Shown here: positions 1 to 6,969 of the stretch, one piece after another
Position numbering within the stretch: position 1 is the first letter of the stretch
Layout of the letters: each line of letters starts with the position of its first letter
The notes under the pieces: generated by a model
Database searches by the model: none
Told to the model about the DNA's origin: nothing
What the model saw: only the letters and a program-made list of their open reading frames with translations
Program-made: the position numbers and the translations under genes
DNA from: Spirochaetaceae bacterium
GTDB lineage: Bacteria > Spirochaetota > Spirochaetia > Treponematales > Breznakiellaceae
NCBI GenBank assembly: GCA_031267955.1
Contig: JAIRYB010000072.1
Location: 1 to 19,224 of the forward strand
DNA length: 19,224 bases
Reading direction: 5' to 3'

Positions 1-51
1 AAACTCGAGGAATGCCATTGCCGAAACCGCTCTTTCAGATTTATTTGTCAT
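1..51 (-). CDS. 5' end of a gene running off the left edge (unknown product)
   Basis: On the minus strand an ATG at 51 opens a frame with no stop through position 1, so only the first 17 codons are visible (MTNKSERAVSAMAFLEF). Upstream on that strand is a purine-rich stretch containing GGAGGGTAGGAAA just before the ATG, which is a plausible ribosome binding site and the main support for the call. Too little protein is present to assign a family. It would be divergent from the small ORF at 250. It could be a chance open frame. Confidence 0.4.
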   Translation of the reverse strand, partial: MTNKSERAVSAMAFLEF

Positions 52-64
52 TTTCCTACCCTCC

Positions 65-131
65 ATTACCCTTTTTTAAGGGGGTAATAATTAGATTAAA
101 AAACGGTTTCAAAAAAACTAGTTTTTTAACC
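65..131. repeat. Two adjacent inverted repeats in AT-rich intergenic DNA
   Basis: The first has arms ATTACCC (65-71) and GGGTAAT (82-88) around a 10-nt spacer. The second is a perfect 16-bp palindrome AAAAAACTAGTTTTTT at 112-127, flanked by GGTT (105-108) and AACC (128-131). Both lie upstream of the gene that starts at 51 on the minus strand. They could be operator-type sites or a bidirectional terminator. I see no coding potential here. Confidence 0.5.
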
Positions 132-211
132 CCGGAAGCGGCATAAAAAGGGGGGCAAAGGAGGGCTGGAACCCTGGGAAAACGAGTGGTAAAAAACCAA
201 GGGAGTAATAA

Positions 212-229
212 AATATTTATATAAATATT
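212..229. repeat. Perfect 18-bp AT palindrome upstream of the small ORF
   Basis: AATATTTATATAAATATT reads the same on both strands. It ends about 20 nt before the possible start of the small ORF at 250 and contains -10-like hexamers (TATAAA, TATTAT nearby). It may be promoter or operator DNA. The stretch 132-249 holds nothing else I recognise apart from A-runs. Confidence 0.5.
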
Positions 230-249
230 ATAGGTTTAGTAGGATATAT

Positions 250-468
250 TTGGTATATTATTATGTGTATGTAACGCTACAATTGCGTTACAAATTATAT
301 GACCGGTTACGGAAAGCGAAACTGTTGGCGAAGGAGTCGCCGAAGGATATCATTGAACTGGCAAAATCAATATACCGGGTCAGGATACAGGGCCAATGGA
401 ACCGGAGTGAGATAGCCCAAAGGATTAGACAACTGTTCAAAAAGTCGGAAATAGACAGCTTAACCTGA
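250..468 (+). CDS. Small basic hypothetical protein (72 aa)
   Basis: A 72-residue, Lys/Arg-rich, probably helical protein with no signal peptide or membrane segment. I do not recognise the family. The frame opens with TTG at 250, about 8 nt after an AGGA, and GTG at 265 is an alternative start. The C-terminal half (around WNRSEIAQRIRQLFKKSE) looks like an amphipathic helix that could bind DNA or be a fragment of a larger protein. Codon use is more A/T-rich at third positions than in the neighbours, and the ORF sits between AT-rich palindromes and a GC-rich inverted repeat. It could be a real small gene or the remnant of a decayed one. Confidence 0.4.
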   Translation: MVYYYVYVTLQLRYKLYDRLRKAKLLAKESPKDIIELAKSIYRVRIQGQWNRSEIAQRIRQLFKKSEIDSLT

Positions 469-483
469 GCGGAGTTAGGGCTT

Positions 484-550
484 AATTGGGCACGTCCGGG
501 TCTGCGGGGGCTCCGGGTGGGTAACTGCCCGGTTCTACCCGGCCCAAATT
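484..550. repeat. GC-rich nested inverted repeat, possible structured RNA
   Basis: Outer arms AATTGGGC (484-491) and GCCCAAATT (542-550, one extra A) enclose inner arms CCGGGT (513-518) and ACCCGG (537-542). CCGGGT also occurs as a direct repeat at 496-501, so alternative foldings are possible. It lies between the small ORF and the lipoprotein promoter. I tested it by eye as a tRNA and it fails. Its function is unknown. Confidence 0.4.
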
Positions 551-607
551 TCGGTGTGGTCCGTGGTTATTCCAAACTGAGAATTGCCGGTTTATCCCGT
601 GCCGGGC

Positions 608-636
608 GTGACAAAATCGGCTTTTTTGTTTATTAT
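608..636 (+). promoter_or_regulatory. Sigma70-like promoter immediately before the lipoprotein gene
   Basis: GTGACA (608-613; 5/6 match to the -35 consensus), a 17-nt spacer, and TATTAT (631-636; 5/6 match to the -10 consensus). The predicted transcription start is about 643-644, at or one base before the ATG at 644, so the message may have no 5' leader. Confidence 0.6.
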
Positions 637-643
637 TCAAACT

Positions 644-1312
644 ATGAGAAAGGATTTTTTCCGGACGGCGGGGCCCGGGCTTTTGTTCATTGGCCTGTGC
701 CTTTTCGCCGCCTGTTCCCGGACCTCGCCCAAGCTCAGTTTCGGCACGCTGCGCCTTGTTTACCATAATTCGGGGGAAGACGGCGCGGCGGAAGAGCGTT
801 TTTCCTTTTTTGTCCTTCCCGAGGACGATGACGGTCTTGAGGACATTGCGGATCTCTACCTCTACCATGACCGGGAGGGCCTTGTTTGGCATATCACGTC
901 CGAGGAATGGCTTAGCCTTAACATCGATGGAAACACGTGGATCGGTTCCCGCCAGATCAGCATGACGGACGGCGAGGGCCTTCCCCGGGGGCAGTTCCGC
1001 GCGGTACTGGTGGATAAGGGGGGGGAGCGATCGGAGCGGATTTTCGCCTTTGACGCGCCCGAAGATTCCCGCTATCCGTTTCCCTTTTTTCTGGTCGAGC
1101 AGGGACGCTACCGGCTTGATTCGGAGTATCCCGCGCATTACCTTGTCTGCTATGACGGCGAGGGGAATTATGTCATGACCCAGCCGCTCGAAAACCCGGA
1201 AGGTTTTATCACGGAGCTTAACCTCCCGTCCGGGATAAGCGGCATTGCTTTATGGGCGGATGACGACGAGTACCTTACTTCCGCGCTTACCGATATAGTA
1301 TCCCTGCGTTGA
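644..1312 (+). CDS. Predicted lipoprotein of unknown function
   Basis: A 222-residue exported protein beginning MRKDFFRTAG, with a hydrophobic stretch at about residues 11-23 and a lipobox-like LFAAC in which Cys24 would be lipidated. Phe at -3 is unusual for a strict lipobox but fits the relaxed spirochaetal type. The mature part is acidic and rich in aromatic residues; I recognise no domain. The frame also opens at a TTG at 584, but the ATG at 644 gives a clean signal peptide and is preferred. No Shine-Dalgarno sequence precedes it, and a -10 hexamer ends 7 nt upstream. It is first in the run lipoprotein-trmB-ligA-macro; trmB begins 13 nt after its stop. An envelope-associated role is inference from the signal only. 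Confidence 0.75.
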   Translation: MRKDFFRTAGPGLLFIGLCLFAACSRTSPKLSFGTLRLVYHNSGEDGAAEERFSFFVLPEDDDGLEDIADLYLYHDREGLVWHITSEEWLSLNIDGNTWIGSRQISMTDGEGLPRGQFRAVLVDKGGERSERIFAFDAPEDSRYPFPFFLVEQGRYRLDSEYPAHYLVCYDGEGNYVMTQPLENPEGFITELNLPSGISGIALWADDDEYLTSALTDIVSLR

Positions 1313-1325
1313 ATTGGGAACCTGT

Positions 1326-2066
1326 ATGGCTGAACCCAGGCCGGGCTTTCCGGCGGAAAGGCGCGGCGTTAAAAGTTTTGTGCTTCGCGCGGGCAGGATG
1401 AGCGCGGCCCAGAAGCGCTGTTACGAGGAATTTTATCCGCGTTTCTGCCTGGCCGCGGATGCCGCCGGGGGCGGGTTTTCCGGCGGGATGCGGGATTTTG
1501 CGGGAGTATTTGGCAACAGCAACCCTGTTATCGCGGAAATAGGCTTCGGCATGGGGGCCGCCACCGCTGTTATCGCGGAAAGGAACCCGGAAAAAAACTA
1601 CCTGGGTATAGAAGTCCACCGGCCGGGGATAGGGCGGCTGCTCTGGGAAATTGACCGGCGCGGCCTTGCCAATATCAGGATTGCCGAGGGGGACGCGGTA
1701 GAAATTATGAACTGTTTTGTTCCCGATCGTTCTCTTGCGGGAATCCACGTCTTCTTTCCCGACCCCTGGCCCAAGAAACGCCACCATAAACGCCGCCTTA
1801 TTAGCTTTCCCTTTACCGCGCTGCTTGCGCGGAAACTCGCGCTTCCCGGGCCTTCCGCCCGGGCCGGCTATATCTATGTTGTTACCGACTGGGAGGATTA
1901 TGCCGGCTGGATCATGGAGGGGCTTTCGCGGACCCCCGGCCTGAAGAATCCCTGTAACGGTTTTGCCGAAAAGCAGGCTTGGCGGCCCGAAACAAAGTTC
2001 GAACACAAGGGCAGGGAGAAGGACCACGGGGTATGGGAATTGTATTTTGAAGCGTGCGGCTTGTGA
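1326..2066 (+). CDS. trmB: tRNA (guanine-N7-)-methyltransferase
   Basis: A 246-residue cytosolic SAM-dependent enzyme that makes N7-methylguanosine at position 46 in the variable loop of tRNA. Diagnostic motifs are present: the SAM-binding loop EIGFGMG (71-77), the acidic residue ending the next strand in LGIEVHRPG (about 93-101), the TrmB signature FPDPWPKKRHHKRR (144-157), and a C-terminal TKFEHKGREK matching the family's TxFE/KxxR region. Length is usual for the family. ATG 1326 is chosen over an in-frame TTG at 1314. An N-terminal extension of about 65 residues precedes the methyltransferase fold. The gene follows the lipoprotein closely and is followed 14 nt later by ligA. Confidence 0.92.
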   Translation: MAEPRPGFPAERRGVKSFVLRAGRMSAAQKRCYEEFYPRFCLAADAAGGGFSGGMRDFAGVFGNSNPVIAEIGFGMGAATAVIAERNPEKNYLGIEVHRPGIGRLLWEIDRRGLANIRIAEGDAVEIMNCFVPDRSLAGIHVFFPDPWPKKRHHKRRLISFPFTALLARKLALPGPSARAGYIYVVTDWEDYAGWIMEGLSRTPGLKNPCNGFAEKQAWRPETKFEHKGREKDHGVWELYFEACGL

Positions 2067-2080
2067 AACAGGAGGCTGCC

Positions 2081-4051
2081 ATGGACAGTAAAAGCAGAAT
2101 AACCGCGCTGGGGAATCTGATCAGGCGTTATCAGGATTCGTACTACAACGGCGAGGCGGAAATTTCGGACTCCGAATTCGACAAGCTCTGGGAGGAGCTT
2201 AAATCGCTTGATCCGGAAAACCCTGTTTTGAAAAAAATCGGGGAAGACAATGCCGACGGTTTCCCCAAGGCAAAGCACCTTATCCCCATGGGGAGCCAGG
2301 AAAAGGCGGCAAACCCGGAGGAATTCCGCGAATGGGCCGCCGGGAAAAAATTCCCCGTATATGTGGTCCAGTACAAACTGGACGGGGCAAGCCTGGAACT
2401 CCAGTACGAAAAAGGCGCGCTAAAAAAGGCCGTTACCCGGGGAAACGGCGCAATAGGGGATGAGATTACCAGGAACGCCCGGCGTATGGGCGGGGTGCGG
2501 GAAAAGCTCGGCGCCGGGTTTTCAGGCGGCGTGCGCGGCGAGGTTGTAATGACCCGCAAAGTCTGGCGGGAAAAGTACGCGGACAAGGCCAACTGCCGAA
2601 ACGCCGCCAACGGTATTATGCGGAGAAAGGACGGGATAGGGTGCGAGGATCTCCTGCTCGTTACCTACGATGCCGCGGCGGCGGGCGACGATCGTTTTTT
2701 TCAGGACGAAATCAAAAAAATAGCGTGGCTTAAAGCCCGGGGTTTTACAACCGCGGAAACCAGGGAATTTGAAGAGCCGGAAGACGTAATCGCGTACCGC
2801 GCCGAGATTGCGGAAAGGCGCGGGAAACTCCCCTACGATATCGACGGCCTTGTTGTAAAAGATAAAAACACCGACATGGCCGATCTGAGGCGCGCGCGGC
2901 CGGAAAACCAGATCGCTTTTAAATTCGATCTTGAAGGGGCGGTAAGCGTACTGCGGGAAGTCGAGTGGAGCGAATCCGGGGCAACCTATACGCCTATCGG
3001 CATTGTGGACCCGGTGCGGATCGCGGGGACTACAGTACAGCGGGCGAACCTCAACAACCCCGATATGATCCGGGCGATGGGGCTCAGGATAGGCTCGGCG
3101 GTTACTGTGGTAAAGCGGGGGGAGATTATCCCCAAGATTGAGGGCCTTGCCCGGCAGGAAACGGCGGCGGCCGCTTTGCCGCCCGAAGAACAGCGGGAAA
3201 TTGTCTTCCCGGACAAATGCGGGAGCTGCGGGACCGCGCTGGAAGACGCCGGTACCCGGCTTTTCTGCCCGAACCCCGGCTGCCCGAAACGGCTGCTGCA
3301 CCGTATACAGAAATGGGTGTCGGTGCTGGACATACGGGAACTGGGAGAAAAACTTATCCAGCAGCTCTTCGACAAAGAGCGGGTCCGTTGCCCGGCCGAT
3401 CTCTATTCGCTTACAACAGAAGAGCTGTCGCTTTACGACCGCATGGGGGAACTGTCCGCAGCCAAGGTACTGCGCCATATCATGACGCCCCGGGAGCTTC
3501 CCCTGGCGGCTTTTATCGCGGGTTTTGATTTTGAAGGGGTAGGGGAGCTTATCATGGAAAAGGCGGCCCAGGCCGGTTTTGACACTCTGGAAAAACTCCG
3601 CGCCGCCTCCGTGGAAGACCTTGCCGCTGTTTACGGCCTGGGGGAAATTACCGCAAGGACAATTTACACCGAATTAAGGGAAAGCGCCGGGGAAATTGAC
3701 GGCGTCCTCGCTCAAGGCGTCATTTCCATCGCCCCCCCTCCGGACGAGGGGACGCTTAAGCTCAAGGGGTACAGTTTCTGTTTTACCGGGGAGCTTGAAA
3801 CAATGAAACGGAGCGAGGCCGAGGAAAAAGTCAGGGCCGCGGGCGGAAGCGCAAAGTCTTCCGTGGCAAAGGATATGTCGTTCCTCGTGACCAATGACGG
3901 CGAATCCGGTTCGGCGAAAAACCTCAAGGCCAGGAAACTCGGCATACCTATTATCAGCGAAAAACAGTTTTTGGATCTGCTTTCCAACCCGCTTCTCGCC
4001 GGGGAGTTTAAAGCAAAAACAGACGAGCCGCCCCAGGGCGCTTTGTTTTAA
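2081..4051 (+). CDS. ligA: NAD+-dependent DNA ligase (divergent)
   Basis: Seals nicks in DNA using NAD+, acting in replication and repair. The 656-residue product has all LigA modules in order: Ia domain with YYNGEAEISDSEFD (21-34); nucleotidyltransferase with the AMP-accepting lysine in KLDG (Lys99-Gly102), VRGEV (151-155), IDGLVVK (Lys260) and FKF (Lys281); OB fold (about 300-355); four-Cys zinc finger (Cys380, 383, 396, 401); HhH repeats (about 410-540); BRCT (about 558-635). Start ATG 2081 has a strong AGGAGG at 2070-2075; an in-frame GTG at 2054 inside trmB is less likely. Several canonical motifs are altered: TRGDG reads TRGNG, GEDVT reads GDEIT, and the usual PMLSL reads PMGSQ. It may be a divergent orthologue or a second, specialised LigA paralogue. 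Confidence 0.9.
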   Translation: MDSKSRITALGNLIRRYQDSYYNGEAEISDSEFDKLWEELKSLDPENPVLKKIGEDNADGFPKAKHLIPMGSQEKAANPEEFREWAAGKKFPVYVVQYKLDGASLELQYEKGALKKAVTRGNGAIGDEITRNARRMGGVREKLGAGFSGGVRGEVVMTRKVWREKYADKANCRNAANGIMRRKDGIGCEDLLLVTYDAAAAGDDRFFQDEIKKIAWLKARGFTTAETREFEEPEDVIAYRAEIAERRGKLPYDIDGLVVKDKNTDMADLRRARPENQIAFKFDLEGAVSVLREVEWSESGATYTPIGIVDPVRIAGTTVQRANLNNPDMIRAMGLRIGSAVTVVKRGEIIPKIEGLARQETAAAALPPEEQREIVFPDKCGSCGTALEDAGTRLFCPNPGCPKRLLHRIQKWVSVLDIRELGEKLIQQLFDKERVRCPADLYSLTTEELSLYDRMGELSAAKVLRHIMTPRELPLAAFIAGFDFEGVGELIMEKAAQAGFDTLEKLRAASVEDLAAVYGLGEITARTIYTELRESAGEIDGVLAQGVISIAPPPDEGTLKLKGYSFCFTGELETMKRSEAEEKVRAAGGSAKSSVAKDMSFLVTNDGESGSAKNLKARKLGIPIISEKQFLDLLSNPLLAGEFKAKTDEPPQGALF

Positions 4052-4063
4052 GGGGGATTATAA

Positions 4064-4630
4064 ATGGATGCGGAAATTACCGTTGTCGAAGGCGACATTA
4101 CCGCGCTCAAGGCCGACGCTATTGTCAACGCGGCGAATTCCAGCCTTTTGGGCGGGGGCGGCGTTGACGGCGCCATTCACCGCGCGGCAGGCCCCGCGCT
4201 TCTGGAAGAATGCCGGGCCATTGCGTCCGGGCAGGGCGGCTGTCCGGCGGGGGACGCCGTCATAACCGGGGCCGGGAAACTGCCCTGCAAAAAGGTGATC
4301 CACACGGTCGGCCCGGTCTGGCGCGGCGGCGGCCGGGGAGAGGCGGAGCTTCTCGCGTCCTGTTACCGGAAAAGCCTTTGCCTTGCGGAAAACGCCGGGC
4401 TTGAAACTGTCGCCTTCCCGAATATCAGCACCGGCGTTTACGGGTACCCAAAAGCCGCGGCCGCGGAAATCGCGTTTAAAACTGTTTCGGATACGCTTGC
4501 GGAACTCAAGGGAATAAAAAAAGTGATATTTGTTTGTTTTGACCGGGAAAATTCCGCGCTCTACAGGAAGCTCCTGGAAGATCGGCCGGGCGGGGATACG
4601 CCCGGTTTTTCAGATACCGGCCCGCAATGA
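4064..4630 (+). CDS. Macro-domain protein, probable O-acetyl-ADP-ribose deacetylase (YmdB type)
   Basis: A 188-residue cytosolic protein that is one macro domain. Visible ADP-ribose-binding elements are GDIT (10-13), IVNAANSSLLGGGGVDGAIH (20-39, with Asn25 and Asp35 at the usual catalytic positions), and the phosphate loop ISTGVYGYP (121-129). Relatives of the YmdB/MacroD class remove acetyl from O-acetyl-ADP-ribose or ADP-ribose from proteins. ATG 4064 follows AAGGGGG. It lies 12 nt after ligA and is probably cotranscribed; NAD+ use by the ligase and ADP-ribose turnover make a loose metabolic link (inference). The last 15 codons contain an intrinsic terminator, and the C-terminal Gly/Pro-rich tail extends past the domain. 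Confidence 0.9.
   Translation: MDAEITVVEGDITALKADAIVNAANSSLLGGGGVDGAIHRAAGPALLEECRAIASGQGGCPAGDAVITGAGKLPCKKVIHTVGPVWRGGGRGEAELLASCYRKSLCLAENAGLETVAFPNISTGVYGYPKAAAAEIAFKTVSDTLAELKGIKKVIFVCFDRENSALYRKLLEDRPGGDTPGFSDTGPQ
4586..4610 (+). terminator. Intrinsic terminator inside the 3' end of the macro-domain gene
   Basis: Perfect 7-bp GC stem CCGGGCG (4586-4592) / CGCCCGG (4599-4605), a 6-nt loop, then TTTTT (4606-4610). It overlaps the coding sequence, whose stop is at 4628-4630. It separates the ligA group from the cdaA operon. Confidence 0.75.
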
Positions 4631-4680
4631 ACCGCGGGGCCTGTATATATTTCCGGGTTTATGATAGGATAAAATGCGCG

Positions 4681-4689
4681 TGATAAAAT
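4681..4689 (+). promoter_or_regulatory. Candidate extended -10 promoter for the cdaA operon
   Basis: TGATAAAAT fits TGn plus a -10-like TAAAAT, about 40 nt before the cdaA start. Another TAAAAT is at 4670-4675. No good -35 is visible for either, so the exact promoter is uncertain; some promoter is expected because a terminator lies just upstream. Confidence 0.35.
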
Positions 4690-4728
4690 ACGGTTTTTTG
4701 TACCGGCGATTTTAAGGGAAAGAAGCAA

Positions 4729-5625
4729 GTGGAAGTAATACAGCATCTCCAGTCGGCCTATAACCTGCTGCGCCCTGTTTTGGATGTGGCGATTCTCTCC
4801 TTTCTGCTTTACAAGGCCTATGAGCTTTTGGTAAAGACCCAGGCTGTGCAGATCGTCCGGGGCGTTTTTTTCCTGGCGCTGGTATACGGCGGGGCTGCCC
4901 TGCTCAAACTTACCACCCTCCAGTGGATACTGTCCGCCCTGGCCCCCGGGCTTTTCATAGCCATAGCCATCCTGTTCCAGCCCGAACTGAGGAAGATCAT
5001 CATCAGCCTTGGCCAGGGCGAGCTTTTCCGCACCGACATTAAGCCCAAGATAAGCCAGCTTGAGGCGGTGATTACCGCGGCGGAAATGCTTTCCCAGCAG
5101 CGGCGGGGGGCGCTGGTAGTGTTTCCCCGGCGGGTAAACATAAAAAATATAATTGATACAGGGACCAGGTTAAACGCGGAAATTTCTTCCAGCCTGATAG
5201 TAACGGTGTTCGAATTTGACACCCCCCTCCACGACGGGGCCATGATCATCCAGAACGGCAGGATCGTTGCCGCCGGATGTTTTCTTCCCCTGTCGGAACA
5301 GCAGGATATCCGCAAGAGTTTTGGCACCCGGCACCGGGCTTCTTTGGGAATGAGCGAGCAGAGCGACGCGGTAGTTCTGGTTGTGTCGGAAGAAACCGGG
5401 GCGATTTCCCTGGCCTTTGACGGAAAGCTCTATTACGATCTTTCCGGCGCCGAGGCGACACGGAAACTGCGCGAGCTTATTGATCGGGGTACGGCCGGGA
5501 AAGCCGCTGCCGTACATCCCGCGGGCAACGAAAGCGGAGGGGGGGAGGCGTTTCTTAACGAGCCTTCGGAGCTGGCCGCCGCGGTACCCTCGGATCTTCC
5601 GAAGACCGGGGACACAGCACGTTAA
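4729..5625 (+). CDS. cdaA: Membrane-bound diadenylate cyclase CdaA
   Basis: Makes cyclic di-AMP from two ATP; c-di-AMP controls potassium, osmolyte and cell-wall homeostasis. The 298-residue protein has about three N-terminal membrane helices (roughly 14-33, 40-58, 65-83), a short linker, then a DAC (DisA_N) domain of about 100-235 with the catalytic DGA (169-171, in PLHDGAMII) and RHR (201-203, in GTRHRASLGMSEQSDA). The last 60 residues are a low-complexity tail beyond the usual domain. It starts with GTG at 4729 after AAGGGAAAG. cdaR follows 12 nt after its stop, the usual cyclase-regulator pair; the often adjacent glmM is absent. Confidence 0.93.
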   Translation: MEVIQHLQSAYNLLRPVLDVAILSFLLYKAYELLVKTQAVQIVRGVFFLALVYGGAALLKLTTLQWILSALAPGLFIAIAILFQPELRKIIISLGQGELFRTDIKPKISQLEAVITAAEMLSQQRRGALVVFPRRVNIKNIIDTGTRLNAEISSSLIVTVFEFDTPLHDGAMIIQNGRIVAAGCFLPLSEQQDIRKSFGTRHRASLGMSEQSDAVVLVVSEETGAISLAFDGKLYYDLSGAEATRKLRELIDRGTAGKAAAVHPAGNESGGGEAFLNEPSELAAAVPSDLPKTGDTAR

Positions 5626-5637
5626 GCGAGGAACAAG

Positions 5638-6594
5638 ATGAGGTCCATAAACGGCAGAAAACTGCTTTTGAAAATCATAGAAAACTGGCCCGCGAAGATG
5701 CTTTCGGTGGCGCTGGCAATCGTGCTTTTTATGTTCCACCGCATGAGCGTTCTGGAGAATCGTTTCTTTTCCGTCCAGCTCAGGGTAGATCTGGATAATA
5801 CCCTTGCCGTGGCGAGCGCCTACCCCCGCATGGTAAGGGTAAGCCTTAGGGGCGAGGCGAACAGCATATTCCCCATTCTTGAGGACGACATTGAAGCGTA
5901 CCTTGATTTTACCCGCTACAGCGAAGGGGGGAGCTACCGCGCGCCGGTGCAGATACGCAGGACAGGCACGGCGCTGGGGGTAGAACCTCTGGAAATATCC
6001 GTTGATCCCATAGAAGTTACCGTGAGACTCGACGAGAAGATGAGCAAGTATGTCCCGCTCAAGCCTGTTTTCGAGGGGTATCTGGAATCCGGGTATGAAA
6101 TGGTTTCCTATACCCTCACCCCGACCCAGGTTGTGGTTGACGGCCCAAAGGGCCTTTTGGAACAGCTTCCGGAACTTCCCACGGAAACAATAGAACTTGG
6201 CGGCCGGGCTGAGGATTTTACCTCCGCCGTACATATCCTGAACAGGGAGCCGCTCCTTCAAATCAGGGGGGACGGGATGGCGGAATTCCGGGGTTTTGTG
6301 AAGAAGCTCATCATAATCCGCAACTTTGACAATCTTCCGATTACGGTTTCCGGGCTTGACGGCAATTTTATTGCCGTAATGGAAGTTTCCTCGGGAAGCA
6401 TCAGGATTGAGGGGAATCAGAACGATCTTGAATACTACAACCCAGTTCCGGGCGCGAATATTTTGTCCCTTGATTGTTCCGGCATTACGGAGGAGGGGAA
6501 CTATACGCTGCCGGTACAGGCGGACATCCCCGCCATGTTTACCCTGATCCGCAGCGATCCTACCGCGGTAACTATCCAGGTGAGGGAAAGATGA
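5638..6594 (+). CDS. cdaR: YbbR-domain protein, CdaA regulator CdaR
   Basis: A 318-residue protein with one N-terminal membrane anchor (about 12-33, around KMLSVALAIVLFMF) and an extracytoplasmic part of about three YbbR-like repeats (roughly 35-115, 120-205, 215-316; note the repeated VDPIEVTVRL / LTPTQVVVDGP type strand ends). In Firmicutes CdaR binds CdaA and modulates c-di-AMP synthesis; transfer of that role here rests on the family and the adjacent cdaA. ATG 5638 follows GCGAGGAAC. Its stop overlaps the acpS start as ATGA, implying translational coupling. Confidence 0.87.
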   Translation: MRSINGRKLLLKIIENWPAKMLSVALAIVLFMFHRMSVLENRFFSVQLRVDLDNTLAVASAYPRMVRVSLRGEANSIFPILEDDIEAYLDFTRYSEGGSYRAPVQIRRTGTALGVEPLEISVDPIEVTVRLDEKMSKYVPLKPVFEGYLESGYEMVSYTLTPTQVVVDGPKGLLEQLPELPTETIELGGRAEDFTSAVHILNREPLLQIRGDGMAEFRGFVKKLIIIRNFDNLPITVSGLDGNFIAVMEVSSGSIRIEGNQNDLEYYNPVPGANILSLDCSGITEEGNYTLPVQADIPAMFTLIRSDPTAVTIQVRER

Positions 6595-6968
6595 TTACCG
6601 GTATCGGAGTCGATATTGTCCATGTACGCAGGCTGGAACGGTGGCGGGACATACCCGGCCTCCTGGAGCGTTATTTCCACCCGGACGAGCTTCTTTCCGT
6701 TATGAATAAAGGCCCGGCCGCGGCGCTGTCCCTCGCGGGCCGTTTTGCCGCGAAAGAAGCTTTCGGCAAGGCGCTGGGGACCGGGCTAAAGGGTATTGTA
6801 CTTAAGGATATTATGGTGGTGAACAGGTACAACGGCAGCCCCGCGGTTGAACTCTTTGGCACCGCGCGCAGGGCCTTTGAAAAAAGCGGCGCGGGCCGCG
6901 TCCACATTTCCCTTACCCACGAACGGGATAACGCCGTGGCAATGGTTGTCTTGGAAACGGGGGAATAA
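6591..6968 (+). CDS. acpS: Holo-[acyl-carrier-protein] synthase
   Basis: Transfers 4'-phosphopantetheine from CoA to a serine of apo-ACP, activating it for fatty acid synthesis. The 125-residue product has the family's magnesium/CoA motifs: MITGIGVDIVHVRRLE at the N-terminus (Asp8) and GRFAAKEAFGKALGTG with Glu56 and Lys60. Length is typical of short AcpS trimers. The ATG overlaps the cdaR stop and follows GAGGGAAAG, a good ribosome binding site. A longer frame opens upstream at 6474 but would lie inside cdaR and lacks homology, so the ATG at 6591 is clear. Confidence 0.93.
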   Translation: MITGIGVDIVHVRRLERWRDIPGLLERYFHPDELLSVMNKGPAAALSLAGRFAAKEAFGKALGTGLKGIVLKDIMVVNRYNGSPAVELFGTARRAFEKSGAGRVHISLTHERDNAVAMVVLETGE

Positions 6969-6969
6969 A

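Noticed and set aside
484..550. tRNA gene
   Set aside because: The size and closing stem are suggestive, but there is no acceptable T-loop (GGTTCGAATCC type), D-arm or anticodon arm in the right places.
482..1138. Minus-strand 218-aa open frame opposite the lipoprotein
   Set aside because: It is a GC-driven shadow with no recognisable motif; the plus-strand frame has a signal peptide and promoter.
6474..6590. Longer N-terminus for AcpS
   Set aside because: The extension lies inside cdaR in another frame; ATG 6591 starts exactly at the conserved MITGIGVDIV and has a ribosome binding site.
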